Of a stretch of 64,000 bases of DNA, positions 53,459 through 61,642 are shown one piece after another; the stretch's first letter is position 1; the number at the start of each line of letters is the position of its first letter. The position numbers were made by a program, and so were the translations under genes. Source of the DNA: JAFMPW01 sp041743085 (GTDB lineage: Bacteria > Bacteroidota > Bacteroidia > Flavobacteriales > Flavobacteriaceae). The stretch lies in the NCBI GenBank assembly GCA_041743085.1, contig JBGTNL010000022.1:1-64000 (forward strand), read 5' to 3'. A model generated the notes under the pieces. The model was not told where the DNA came from, did no database searches, and saw only the letters and a list, made by a program, of their open reading frames with translations.

Positions 53459-54106
53459 TTAGTAGTCGCCACAACAGTACGTATCGCTGTTCGCCTTTTC
53501 AAAACATTCTTTTCCTTCCTTAAAGGCAAAATAGGAAAGACCGAGGGTGCCAGTGCTGTCGATATATGCAATTCCAAAAAACTCATAAATTACGCTGCTG
53601 ATCAGTAGAATAATCGACATGTAAACGCAGACCAAGGTGCAATTGGCATCGGCAATTATGGGCGCGGAGCTCAATTTCTTTCCGACTTTTCTCTTCCAAA
53701 CGACCAAAATCCACATTACAAATATCGAAATGATAGAAATAACAACTCCCCAAAATGTTGTTAAGGGTTTGTGGCCAGTCCAAATATTATATATGCTTGT
53801 TATGACCAAGCCGCAAACCAAAGCATAAAAAGTAAAGCCCGTGATTCGCAGAGCGGTACGTTCAAAACTGTCCTTGTTGCTATCGGGCCTTCTTTGGATA
53901 CGTAGCACCATGTGGGCGATTCCGAGTCCCGAAACGACCTCGATAAAACTGTCCGTACCAAAACCGAACAATGCCAAGCTCTCGTCCTCATAGCCCAAAT
54001 AGGTAGCGATGAGTCCTTCGCCGATATTGTATCCTATCGTGAATATTGCGAGTGCGAAGGCTATTTGATACAGCTTTTTATTATCCGATAATGAAATCGT
54101 CTTCAT
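53459..54106 (-). CDS. Cation transporter (CDF-like, partial-length family member)
   Basis: A 215-residue membrane protein with about six transmembrane helices. The GYNIGEGLIATYLGYEDESLALFGFGTDSFIEVVSG stretch (positions about 25-60) resembles the first metal-site helix of cation diffusion facilitators (DxxxD-like FGTDSFIE), and CTLVCVYMSIILL a later helix. It lacks the long cytoplasmic C-terminal domain of full CDF proteins (about 300 residues) and ends in a Cys-rich tail (DTYCCGDY). Likely exports divalent metal, but this is inferred. Confidence 0.8.
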   Translation of the reverse strand: MKTISLSDNKKLYQIAFALAIFTIGYNIGEGLIATYLGYEDESLALFGFGTDSFIEVVSGLGIAHMVLRIQRRPDSNKDSFERTALRITGFTFYALVCGLVITSIYNIWTGHKPLTTFWGVVISIISIFVMWILVVWKRKVGKKLSSAPIIADANCTLVCVYMSIILLISSVIYEFFGIAYIDSTGTLGLSYFAFKEGKECFEKANSDTYCCGDY

Positions 54107-54426
54107 TGGTAAACCGTTGCAATTCGAAAGATATAAAGATACTAAAAGCGGCTGGCGGAATCAACCCCTTTGAGTGTCGTAAACGACCCCTAGTCATACT
54201 TTGTCGGATTTGAACATCTCTGAAACGGTAGTCGGCATTTTTACGGTATAGCTTTCTCCAAGGGGGCGATGGAAGACCTTGGAGGTTTGATGCCAATGAA
54301 GTCCTTTTTGGCTGTATTTTCCCATAAATCAAACCTTTGGCGGAATCAACCTTGATAATTGCCGTTTTCGCACCCCAAAAAATTCTTGTTTCATTCCCAT
54401 CTTTGTATCATTCAAAAACCAAGGGA
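54107..54426. other. Intergenic stretch with repeat motifs
   Basis: This gap has the inverted repeat GTCGT-aa-ACGAC (54176-54187), a partial copy of the TGTCGG motif (TGTCGGATTTG at 54202-54212, without a -7 box at the usual spacing), GGCGGAATCAACC twice (about 54154 and 54339), and the ~85 bp repeat shared with 62721-62808. Confidence 0.55.
54331..54417 (+). repeat. ~85 bp dispersed repeat, copy 1
   Basis: AAACCTTTGGCGGAATCAAC (54331-54350) and the following TTGATAATTGCCGTTTTC, CACCCC, TGTTTCATTCCCA and CTTTGTAT blocks match 62721-62808 with few changes. It lies just upstream of the VOC gene start, so it may carry a promoter. Confidence 0.75.
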
Positions 54427-54873
54427 ATGAACCAAATCATAACATACCTCACATTTGACGGCAATTGTAGGGAGGCGATGGAATTTTATCAGCAATGCAT
54501 TGGCGGGGAATTGAACATCCAGACCATAGACCAAACCCCGGAGGCGGAAAAATTCCCCGAAAATTTTAGGCAACTGGTGGTACAGGCCGCACTTAAAAAG
54601 GACGATATGTTGTTGATGGGCACCGATATGCACGATGAAGAGGTGTTGAGGGGCAATGCGGCCTCCATCCTATTGCAGGGTTGCGATAAAGCGAAAATCA
54701 GGGAATACTTTAATAAGTTGGTGGTCGGCGGCAAACCGACACATCCTTTAAATAAAAACCATTGGGGCGACCTGTTCGGCGGACTGACGGACAGGTTTGG
54801 CAATCACTGGCTATTTCATTGTAATCAAAAAAGTCAATCTAAAACAAGGGAAAATGGAGAGTATCAAATTTAA
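54427..54873 (+). CDS. VOC family protein (PhnB-like)
   Basis: A 148-residue vicinal-oxygen-chelate protein of the PhnB/3-demethylubiquinone-like group. It starts MNQIITYLTFDGNCREAMEF, the usual start of this family, and has MLLMGTDMH and the final WGDLFGGLTDRFGNHWLFH. ATG 54427 is chosen because the 30 codons open upstream are part of a repeat. The stop overlaps the DUF1801 gene by 20 bases. Such proteins bind a metal or small molecule; no activity can be assigned. Confidence 0.9.
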   Translation: MNQIITYLTFDGNCREAMEFYQQCIGGELNIQTIDQTPEAEKFPENFRQLVVQAALKKDDMLLMGTDMHDEEVLRGNAASILLQGCDKAKIREYFNKLVVGGKPTHPLNKNHWGDLFGGLTDRFGNHWLFHCNQKSQSKTRENGEYQI

Positions 54874-55213
54874 AACGGTCGATGAATATTTTGAATCCAT
54901 CCCGTCCCAAGCCGTGGAACGGATGAAAACCATCAGAAAGGAAATCAAGAAGACCGCTTCGCTTGCCGAGGAGGTCATCAGCTACAATATGCCCGCCCTC
55001 AAATACAAGGGTATTTTGGTGTATTATGCGGCGTATGAAAAACACATCGGATTTTACCCTACACCGGATACCATTACGGCATTCAAGAAACAGCATGGGG
55101 ATTTTCAAACGGCCAAAGGCTCTGTAAAATTTCCGCACGATATCCCTTTGCCCTTGGAATTGATCAAAAAAATGACAAAGTATAGGTACGAGGAAAAATT
55201 AAAAGAAAAATAG
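54854..55213 (+). CDS. DUF1801 domain protein
   Basis: A 119-residue protein starting MESIKFKTVDEYFESIPSQ, followed by the family motif EEVISYNMPALKYKGILVYYAAYEKHIGFYP and the GSVKFPHDIPLPLELIKK end. DUF1801/YdhG-like proteins are small, sometimes named iron chaperones. It overlaps the VOC gene before it and is thus translationally coupled. Function unproven. Confidence 0.9.
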   Translation: MESIKFKTVDEYFESIPSQAVERMKTIRKEIKKTASLAEEVISYNMPALKYKGILVYYAAYEKHIGFYPTPDTITAFKKQHGDFQTAKGSVKFPHDIPLPLELIKKMTKYRYEEKLKEK

Positions 55214-55220
55214 GCCGACC

Positions 55221-55265
55221 TGTCGGGTTTGTTCTATCAATTGAAAACCGGAAACAATAATTTTA
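55221..55265 (+). promoter_or_regulatory. Conserved promoter-like element, copy 2
   Basis: TGTCGGGTTTGTTCTATC (55221-55238) with TAATTTTA (55258-55265) at the -7 position, spacing 26 as in the other copies. It lies 21 bases before the alpha/beta hydrolase start and starts right after the DUF1801 stop. Confidence 0.6.
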
Positions 55266-55286
55266 TAACCCTTAAAATTAGAAACA

Positions 55287-56162
55287 ATGAAACGGATAGT
55301 TTTATCTATAGTAACCCTAATACTGGTAAACGCTATGGCGGGACAGGAAGGCATCAAACCTTCAGAATCGGGCTATGCTCCCGTGAACGGACTGCAACTA
55401 TACTATGAAGTTCATGGCAAGGGCAAACCCATTGTACTGCTGCATGGCTCATTTATGAACATCCCCTTGAACTGGTCGCAGATTATACCCTTGCTGGCCA
55501 AAGACCGAAAAGTAATCGTAGCGGAAATGCAGGGTCATTGCCGTACAAAGGACATCTCCCGCAAGTTCAGTTATGAAGGCATGGCGGACGATGTATCCGG
55601 CCTGCTCAAGCATCTCAAAATAGACCAAGCGGATATCTTGGGATACAGCATGGGAGGCGGGGTAGCATTCCAGATGGCCGTGCGCCATCCCGAACAGGTA
55701 CGAAGGCTTGTGGTGCTGTCTGGCACCTATGCACATGACGGGTGGTGGCCCGATGTAGAGGCCATGTATCCTACCATCAACGCCGATATGTTCAAGGGCA
55801 CACCGATAGAGGAACAATATCTCAGCTTTGGTAATGATGCCAGCACTTTCCCAGACTTTGTAAAAAAGGTCATCAGCATCGACTTGGAACCCTATGATTG
55901 GTCGGAAGAGGTAAAAAACATTAAAGTACCTATTTTTATGGCCATTGGCGATGCGGATGGAGTGCAATATGAGCACGCACTGGAACTTTTCCGTGCCAAG
56001 GGTGGGGGAAAGATGGGGGATATCCACGGGCTACCGAAATCCCGTCTGGCCATTCTACCGGGCACCACCCATATAGGTATGATGCAGCAAACGGATTGGC
56101 TGATACCCATGGTTATCGATTTTTTGGATTCCGACCTCAATGCACCGCCGCAGACTTTTTAA
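55287..56162 (+). CDS. Secreted alpha/beta fold hydrolase
   Basis: A 291-residue alpha/beta hydrolase with a signal peptide (residues 1-19, ending AMAGQ). The oxyanion HGSF, nucleophile GYSMGGGVA, acid Asp in GDADGVQYEH and His in GTTHIGMM make a complete triad. It is similar in style to 3-oxoadipate enol-lactonase/epoxide hydrolase-like proteins that are common beside AraC-type regulators. Substrate unknown. Read from the promoter-like element at 55221. Confidence 0.9.
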   Translation: MKRIVLSIVTLILVNAMAGQEGIKPSESGYAPVNGLQLYYEVHGKGKPIVLLHGSFMNIPLNWSQIIPLLAKDRKVIVAEMQGHCRTKDISRKFSYEGMADDVSGLLKHLKIDQADILGYSMGGGVAFQMAVRHPEQVRRLVVLSGTYAHDGWWPDVEAMYPTINADMFKGTPIEEQYLSFGNDASTFPDFVKKVISIDLEPYDWSEEVKNIKVPIFMAIGDADGVQYEHALELFRAKGGGKMGDIHGLPKSRLAILPGTTHIGMMQQTDWLIPMVIDFLDSDLNAPPQTF

Positions 56163-56228
56163 TCGCATCCGACCTAAAGCCGCAACCGTTACTTAAAGCA
56201 AAAAACGATCAGAATCAATATCACAACA

Positions 56229-56666
56229 ATGGAAACAAACAAGAGCGAAAACAAATCAATTCAAGATCCTTTTGTTCAGACCTACTTCCATGGGACAAAG
56301 AAGGACCTTAAAATCGGGGACTTTATCGAAACCGGTAGCAGCTCCAACTACGGAAAAAGAAACAAGGCAAAGTATGTCTACTTGACCGCCACTTTGGATG
56401 CGGCCATTTGGGGGGCCGAACTTGCCTTGGGCAAAGGGCGTGAAAGGATATACTTGGTAGAGCCCACAGGTCCGATCGAGGATGACCCGAATCTGACCGA
56501 CAAAAAGTTCCCGGGCAATCCAACAAAATCGTACCGCTCAAAGCATCCGTTTAAAGTTGTTGGCGAGGTAACTCTTTGGCAGGGACACGCACCGGAACAG
56601 ATAAAGGCCATGAAAGACCACCTTGCCGAACTTGAGAGACAGGGCATAGAAGCAATAGAGGATTAA
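56229..56666 (+). CDS. arr: Rifampin ADP-ribosyltransferase Arr
   Basis: A 145-residue enzyme that inactivates rifamycins by transferring ADP-ribose from NAD+ to a hydroxyl of the antibiotic. The family signature is almost complete: YFHGTKKDLKIGDFIETG (His 21), NYGKRNKAKYVYLTATLDAA (Tyr 49), LVEPTGPIEDDPNLTDKK (Asp 85/86), GNPTKSYRSKHP and a C-terminal LERQGIEAIED. These are the His, Tyr and Asp positions known for Arr of Mycobacterium smegmatis. Normal length and no frameshift, so probably functional. It sits 66 bases after the alpha/beta hydrolase on the same strand and may be co-transcribed with it. Confidence 0.94.
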   Translation: METNKSENKSIQDPFVQTYFHGTKKDLKIGDFIETGSSSNYGKRNKAKYVYLTATLDAAIWGAELALGKGRERIYLVEPTGPIEDDPNLTDKKFPGNPTKSYRSKHPFKVVGEVTLWQGHAPEQIKAMKDHLAELERQGIEAIED

Positions 56667-56677
56667 CGGAAATTTTC

Positions 56678-56703
56678 ATAGGTAATTTTTTTAATGTACC
56701 TAT
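56678..56703. promoter_or_regulatory. Inverted repeat upstream of the first DHFR-like gene
   Basis: ATAGGTA (56678-56684) and TACCTAT (56697-56703) form a perfect 7-bp inverted repeat around a 12-base T-rich loop, 12 bases before the start codon. It could be an operator or a weak hairpin of the arr transcript. Confidence 0.4.
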
Positions 56704-56715
56704 AACTAAAAAATT

Positions 56716-57327
56716 ATGAGAAAAATAATTGTCCTGTCTATGATTACATTGGATGGGGTACTGCAAGCACCAGGCGGACCTGAGGAAGACACATCGAACG
56801 GTTTCAAATATGGTGGTTGGGTGGCACCGTATTCCGACGAAGTTTATGATAAGATAGTGCAAGAAGAGCTGAAACCTGCTAATTATCTCTTGGGTCGAAA
56901 AACATTTGAAATTTGGGCGGATTACTGGCCTGAACGAGATTTTTGGCCGGGAATCAATGAAGGCACAAAATACGTCATGTCCAAGACCATAAAAAAGTCA
57001 GATTGGAAAAACTCGGTATTTCTAAAAAGTGTTTCGGATATTAAAAAGGTAAAGAACCTACCTTCCGGCAGGCAAGGCTCAAAAGGTGCCGACCTTCAAG
57101 TTTGGGGCAGTGGTAAACTTGTTCAACTGCTAATGAAGCATGATTTAGTGGACGAACTCCGGCTCAAAATTCATCCGCTGACTCTTGGCAGGGGAAAAAA
57201 GTTGTTTGACGATGGAACGATTCCGGCGGCATTTACATTAGTGGACAGTACCGTTACACCAAGTGGGGTCATTATTGCCAATTACAAGCGCAGCGGAAAA
57301 GTGGAGACAGGCACTGTTGGAGCTTGA
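56716..57327 (+). CDS. Dihydrofolate reductase family protein (RibD C-terminal-like), first
   Basis: A 203-residue NADPH-binding reductase of the DHFR/RibD_C superfamily, starting MRKIIVLSMITLDGVLQAPGG and with YLLGRKTFEIWADYW, LQVWGSGKLVQLLMKHDLVDELRLKIHP and LGRGKKLF segments. The proteins of this group are YyaP/YwjB-like and of unknown substrate; they are not the essential folate enzyme. It is followed directly by a second paralogue. Confidence 0.9.
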   Translation: MRKIIVLSMITLDGVLQAPGGPEEDTSNGFKYGGWVAPYSDEVYDKIVQEELKPANYLLGRKTFEIWADYWPERDFWPGINEGTKYVMSKTIKKSDWKNSVFLKSVSDIKKVKNLPSGRQGSKGADLQVWGSGKLVQLLMKHDLVDELRLKIHPLTLGRGKKLFDDGTIPAAFTLVDSTVTPSGVIIANYKRSGKVETGTVGA

Positions 57328-57359
57328 AGAGAAAACAAAGAACAAATAAATGGACAAAG

Positions 57360-58028
57360 ATGGGCAAAGTAAAAGTATCGGCATTTTCGATTTCCCTGGA
57401 TGGTTTTGGAGCCGGACCCAATCAAGACAAGGAGAATCCTCTGGGAATAGGGGGCGAGGAGCTTCATGGCTGGATGCACCCCACAAAAATGTTTCAAAAG
57501 ATGATGGGAAAAGAGGGCGGAACCGAAGGAACGGACAATGAATTTGCCGAAAAATCAATGGAGAATATTGGGGCATGGATCATGGGGCGCAATATGTTCG
57601 GGCCCATTCGCGGGCCCTGGCGGGATGATGAATGGAAAGGCTGGTGGGGCGAAGAACCGCCCTATCATGTTCCGGTATTTATCCTGACACACCATAAAAG
57701 GGAACCGATCACGATGAAAGGAGGGACAACTTTCCATTTTGTCACGGACGGCATCGAATCCGCTCTGGAAAAAGCTAAGAACGTTGCCAATGCCCGCCTG
57801 CCGGACGGGCAGGGCAAAGACATACACATCGGTGGAGGGACATCGACCATCCGTCAATATTTACAAGCGGGCCTAATAGATGAAACGCATCTTGCTTTCC
57901 CGTCTATTTTTCTGGGATCCGGAGAACATGTATTCTCGGGTATTGATTTGCACCAGCTGGGATTTACCGATGTACAAAAATTGTACGGAGAGAATGCGGC
58001 CCATATCATTTTAAGAAAAAATGGATGA
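57360..58028 (+). CDS. Dihydrofolate reductase family protein (RibD C-terminal-like), second
   Basis: A 222-residue paralogue, starting MGKVKVSAFSISLDGFGAGP. It has NIGAWIMGRNMFGPIRGPW, VFILTHHKREPITMKGGTTFHFV and IHIGGGTSTIRQYLQAGLIDE, the usual DHFR-like core. ATG 57360 is chosen; the frame is open back to 57324, overlapping the previous stop. The tandem pair differs strongly in sequence, so it is not a recent duplication. Substrate unknown. Confidence 0.9.
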   Translation: MGKVKVSAFSISLDGFGAGPNQDKENPLGIGGEELHGWMHPTKMFQKMMGKEGGTEGTDNEFAEKSMENIGAWIMGRNMFGPIRGPWRDDEWKGWWGEEPPYHVPVFILTHHKREPITMKGGTTFHFVTDGIESALEKAKNVANARLPDGQGKDIHIGGGTSTIRQYLQAGLIDETHLAFPSIFLGSGEHVFSGIDLHQLGFTDVQKLYGENAAHIILRKNG

Positions 58029-58154
58029 CAAACACTCCGAAATGTTGGCAATTAGGAAGAATGGGTCCAATTAGGCCTTTAGGGAAACTTAATAGGTCAC
58101 AAAGATTGCTTCCAGTGTGGAAAGCGCCGGATAATAATTGTGCATAGAAACGGT

Positions 58155-58616
58155 ATGTGGCGACAAATCTTGAACACTACGGTAATTGCAGGCTCGTTGG
58201 ACATTGTCGCAGCTTTTGTACAAGCCTATATCAGCAATAAAATTCCACCTGATATCGTACTAAAATATATTGCCAGCGGAATGTTCGGAGATAAAGCGTT
58301 TGAAGGCGGCATTGATATGATTGTAGTCGGACTATTTTTTCATTTTACCATTGCGTTTGCATGTGTTGCGGTATTTTTTATAGTCTATCCCAAGCTTAAA
58401 ATATTGCATCATAGAATAGTCCTCAATAGTTTGATCATCGCATTAACGGCATGGTCAATGACCCATCTGGTCATCATCCCATTAAGCAAAATAGGGCCTC
58501 GGCCATTTGAGCTTAAAAGTGCTTTGACCGCAATAGGTATTTTATTTCTATGTGTAGGTTTGCCGATTGCCTATTCTGCCAAGCAATTCTTTAAAAAGAA
58601 GGCAAATGGAATCTAA
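58155..58616 (+). CDS. Small membrane protein, unknown function
   Basis: A 153-residue protein with four predicted transmembrane helices (approx. residues 6-25, 53-80, 88-110 and 122-142). The start MWRQILNTTVIAGSLDIVAAF is like other small Bacteroidota inner-membrane proteins of unknown role; a GTG at 58140 would add five residues. There is no catalytic motif. It lies between the DHFR-like pair and an AraC regulator, on the same strand. Confidence 0.75.
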   Translation: MWRQILNTTVIAGSLDIVAAFVQAYISNKIPPDIVLKYIASGMFGDKAFEGGIDMIVVGLFFHFTIAFACVAVFFIVYPKLKILHHRIVLNSLIIALTAWSMTHLVIIPLSKIGPRPFELKSALTAIGILFLCVGLPIAYSAKQFFKKKANGI

Positions 58617-58682
58617 AACAAACGTACAGTTCATAGTAACATCCACCGTTATCCGAAAGCTTGACAAATACATCGATACACC

Positions 58683-59459
58683 TTGAAAGTTAAAAACCCG
58701 ATACCCGACGAGAAAATTTCCGGCTTTGTTCAGAGCATACTGGTTATTGAGAATTTTCAAGTAACCACTCCGTTCGTTCTGCCCTTATTTGCAAATGGGA
58801 CGCCAACGTTGCTGTTCCAAACGACCAAAGGAAAGATCAAAGGCAACTCAAACAACCTGACCTTATTCGGGCAAACCGTATTTCCGGAAACATTGACCCT
58901 TGATGACAATTTCACTTTGATAGCCTATTTTTTCAAACCGTTCTCATTGTCCGCTTCGTTCGGATTATCTGCGGAGGAGCTGACAGACAATCCCATTGAA
59001 CTGAATTTATTGAAATCATCAAAAAGGTTGAATTTACAGGAACAGTTGCTAAACGCCCATTCGACCGAAGACATGATGAACCTGCTTAACCATTATATTT
59101 TCAGTCTGGCCAAAAAAGTAAAGGCGGAGACAGAACTGATACAATATGCTACCTCCAAACTTGCGCAAAACCCTTGTGAACAGACCTTGAAAAAGGTACA
59201 AGACGAACTTTATGTGACGGAAAGGACATTCCAAAGGATGTTCAAAAAACATATCGGAATCACGCCCGACAAATTCCGTAGAATCAGTCAGTTTAGTGCC
59301 GCTTTCCGGCAATTACAACATAAACGATTCAAAAACTTATCCGATATCGCCTATGATAATTCGTATGCGGACCAAAGCCATTTTATTCGCTCGTTTAGGG
59401 AGTTTACCAATATCACTCCAAAAGACTATCTCGGTCTTGAAGCCCCTTCAGGGAACTGA
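58683..59459 (+). CDS. AraC family transcriptional regulator
   Basis: A 258-residue regulator. N-terminal DUF6597-like domain (starting NPIPDEKISGFVQSILVIENF), C-terminal AraC HTH (about residues 155-250: CEQTLKKVQDELYVTERTFQRMF; LSDIAYDNSYADQSHFIRSF). The start is TTG at 58683; no ATG or GTG is open between it and the upstream stop at 58662, and the first internal ATG would cut the sensing domain. It is a distant paralogue of the regulator at 51596. Confidence 0.88.
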   Translation: MKVKNPIPDEKISGFVQSILVIENFQVTTPFVLPLFANGTPTLLFQTTKGKIKGNSNNLTLFGQTVFPETLTLDDNFTLIAYFFKPFSLSASFGLSAEELTDNPIELNLLKSSKRLNLQEQLLNAHSTEDMMNLLNHYIFSLAKKVKAETELIQYATSKLAQNPCEQTLKKVQDELYVTERTFQRMFKKHIGITPDKFRRISQFSAAFRQLQHKRFKNLSDIAYDNSYADQSHFIRSFREFTNITPKDYLGLEAPSGN

Positions 59460-59462
59460 TTT

Positions 59463-59507
59463 TGTCGGCATTGTTCTATTTTCAGGCGTGCCCCTCCTCT
59501 AATATTG
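59463..59507 (+). promoter_or_regulatory. Conserved promoter-like element, copy 3
   Basis: TGTCGGCATTGTTCTATT (59463-59480) with TAATATTG (59500-59507) at the -7 position and the same 26-base spacing. It directly follows the AraC stop codon and precedes the VOC gene start by 38 bases. Confidence 0.55.
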
Positions 59508-59545
59508 TGCTGTAATTAATTGTTTAACCTTTAAAAAGACAAAAA

Positions 59546-59971
59546 ATGGAAAATCAGATTTATCCATGCCTATGGTTTGATGGACAGGCCCAGGCAGCAG
59601 CAGAATTTTATTGTTCGATCTTCAAAAATTCAAAGATAACCGCAGACAACCAAATGGTCGTGACCTTTGAACTCAACGGCAAAAAATTTATGGGATTGAA
59701 CGGAGGTCCGGAGTTTAAATTCAATGAAGCGGTATCTTTTGTCGTGGACTGCCAAACCCAGGAAGAAATCGACCATTATTGGGGAAAGCTGACCTCGGAT
59801 GGGGGAAGCGAAGGCAATTGTGGCTGGTTAAAGGACAAATTCGGGGTATCATGGCAGATCGTACCCACAGTTTTGCCGAAACTATTGAGCAATCCCGACA
59901 AGGCCAAAAAGGTCATGGATGCCTATATGAAAATGAAAAAGTTCGATATTGAAACTTTGGAAAATGCCTGA
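59546..59971 (+). CDS. VOC family protein (3-demethylubiquinone methyltransferase-like fold)
   Basis: A 141-residue VOC protein: MENQIYPCLWFDGQAQAAAEF, FELNGKKFMGLNGGPEFKFNEAVSF, GWLKDKFGVSWQIVP and the final RAKKVMDAYMKMKKFDI-type helix are standard for the group. No substrate. It is preceded by the conserved promoter-like element and ends 35 bases before a strong terminator. Confidence 0.92.
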   Translation: MENQIYPCLWFDGQAQAAAEFYCSIFKNSKITADNQMVVTFELNGKKFMGLNGGPEFKFNEAVSFVVDCQTQEEIDHYWGKLTSDGGSEGNCGWLKDKFGVSWQIVPTVLPKLLSNPDKAKKVMDAYMKMKKFDIETLENA

Positions 59972-60006
59972 AGCATCGTAAAAGGCCAATAGGCAACAAC
60001 TTAGGT

Positions 60007-60040
60007 AGGCCAGAACGGAGAGTACTCTCCTTTCTGGCCT
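60007..60040. terminator. Strong bidirectional terminator
   Basis: AGGCCAGAA-c-GGAGAG-ta-CTCTCC-t-TTCTGGCCT is a nested perfect hairpin of 9 plus 6 bp (60007-60040), sitting between the convergent VOC and SRPBCC genes. T residues follow on the + strand. Confidence 0.85.
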
Positions 60041-60090
60041 TTCAAATAATTGGTCACTTCAATCTCCGGTAAACCCTTAAATCCGTCAAA

Positions 60091-60966
60091 TTACCATTTG
60101 TTTGGCTGCCCTTTGCCTTCGGTGATCAAGTTGCGCAAACTGACATTGATATAGTTGCCCCAGGCATTTTGGCAGGGCTCGTAGCTATCAAGCGTGAGGA
60201 CAAGGCCTAGATGCGTGAAGCGAAGTCGGGTTCCGTCCTCTTGTTCCGAAATTTCAAAGAGGATTGTGGTACCCTTCCATTCCTGTTTTTCTGTGTTCTT
60301 GAAATTTTGGTCTTGCACCAGCCATACAATCCTTTCATGGGGTACCATTTCGATAATCCTGAAGTGAAACTCGATTATTTTCCCTTCATAATATTTGAAT
60401 TCCCCATTGAGGTTCGACGTATCGCCCTGTATGTCCTCCAGCCACCATCCACGAACGTTATTGACCGCTTCATACAATTCTTCCGCTGGTTTATTTACCG
60501 TTATGGAAGTGGTAAAGGAGGCATAATCATTGGAGATGATATCCCCTTTTCCGGTCTCGATAAAATTCTTGAGACTGGTGTTGATAAAAAAGCCCCAGGC
60601 TTTTGAACAGACCTTGTGGCATTCAAATTGGGGTGTCAATCCTTCATGTGTGAACCTGATTCGTGTCCTGTGGTCATTTTCTGATATTTCAAAAACAATT
60701 CTTGTGCCCTCCCATTCGTGCAGGTTGTCCAAAAACATATTGTTATGGCTTGATACGACTTCCCAAACGATTTTTCGTTGTGACATTTCGGTAATCTTGA
60801 AAGTTACAGTAAGGTATCTATCACGATGCGAGAAGGTGGTGTTAAGTTTATCGGTCTTACCTATTAGGTTCTCGGACCACCATCCTCGAACATCGTTAAT
60901 GGCCTCAAAGACTTCAGTTGTCGGTTTTTCTACTTCAATAGCGATATTAAAACTTTTGTCTTCCAT
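60091..60966 (-). CDS. Tandem SRPBCC (AHSA1-like) domain protein
   Basis: A 291-residue protein with two SRPBCC/AHSA1 domains in tandem: residues about 1-140 (EKPTTEVFEAINDVRGWWSENL; HEGLTPQFECHKVCSKAWGFFINTSLKNFIETGKG) and about 148-291 (NKPAEELYEAVNNVRGWWLED; HLGLVLTLDSYEPCQNAWGNYINVSLRNLITEGKG). The halves are clearly related, so an internal duplication made it. The START-like fold binds hydrophobic ligands. A third single-domain relative is the next gene on this strand. Confidence 0.9.
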   Translation of the reverse strand: MEDKSFNIAIEVEKPTTEVFEAINDVRGWWSENLIGKTDKLNTTFSHRDRYLTVTFKITEMSQRKIVWEVVSSHNNMFLDNLHEWEGTRIVFEISENDHRTRIRFTHEGLTPQFECHKVCSKAWGFFINTSLKNFIETGKGDIISNDYASFTTSITVNKPAEELYEAVNNVRGWWLEDIQGDTSNLNGEFKYYEGKIIEFHFRIIEMVPHERIVWLVQDQNFKNTEKQEWKGTTILFEISEQEDGTRLRFTHLGLVLTLDSYEPCQNAWGNYINVSLRNLITEGKGQPNKW

Positions 60967-60999
60967 TGGATAACAGTTTTTACAAGTAAAAAACAGGAA

Positions 61000-61458
61000 C
61001 TAATTCCAGTTGTCTATCTTTATATCATGGGGCGAGGGCTTGCCTTTGCCCGTTTCCACAAGTTCTTTAAGGCTTAGTAAGAATATGGCCCATTTCATAC
61101 TGCAATGTGCAGTAAATTCGACGGCCTTACGCCAGTTCCTATGACCAAAGAGAACGATCGTGTAATCCTCTTCTTGATGTAAGTTGAATATCACATCCGT
61201 GCCAATCCATTCTTCCGGTCCCGCAGTAAAGTGCCAATGCAGCTCTTTATCAGGTTCGAGAGCCTTGACGAGCATGTCCATACTACCGACCTCTTCTCCT
61301 TCTTTTGAGTGAAAGCGTACACCTATTGTTTTTCCTACTGCGGATGTACCGGAAGTATTTTGAGTCCACCAGCCCGCAATTCCATCGACTGATGATAGTG
61401 CCTTATACACTTCTGAAACCGGAGCCTTAATACCTACTCTATGAATAATATCTGCCAT
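61000..61458 (-). CDS. SRPBCC domain protein
   Basis: A 152-residue single SRPBCC/AHSA1-like domain: HRVGIKAPVSEVYKALSSVDGIAGWWTQN at the start, VIFNLHQEEDYTIVLFGHRNW in the middle and SMKWAIFLLSLKELVETGKGKPSPHD at the end. It resembles each half of the tandem protein downstream and is probably in the same operon (33 bases between them). Confidence 0.92.
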   Translation of the reverse strand: MADIIHRVGIKAPVSEVYKALSSVDGIAGWWTQNTSGTSAVGKTIGVRFHSKEGEEVGSMDMLVKALEPDKELHWHFTAGPEEWIGTDVIFNLHQEEDYTIVLFGHRNWRKAVEFTAHCSMKWAIFLLSLKELVETGKGKPSPHDIKIDNWN

Positions 61459-61642
61459 TTTGTTGTTTGTTTTAATGGGTTAAAAATCTGTTCCTTTTAC
61501 AACTAATTCAATAGTCGTATTTTTCTCTGATTACTATTTGATTCAAAATTAATATCTAAAAACCATAATAGAGGGCGGTAATATGGACTTTGTAACGGGT
61601 TGATTTGGACATAAAATCATTATATCTTTACAAAAAGACAAA

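Noticed and set aside
54202..54246. A fifth copy of the TGTCGG promoter-like element
   Set aside because: TGTCGGATTTG is present, but the TTCTAT block and the -7 box at the fixed spacing are missing.
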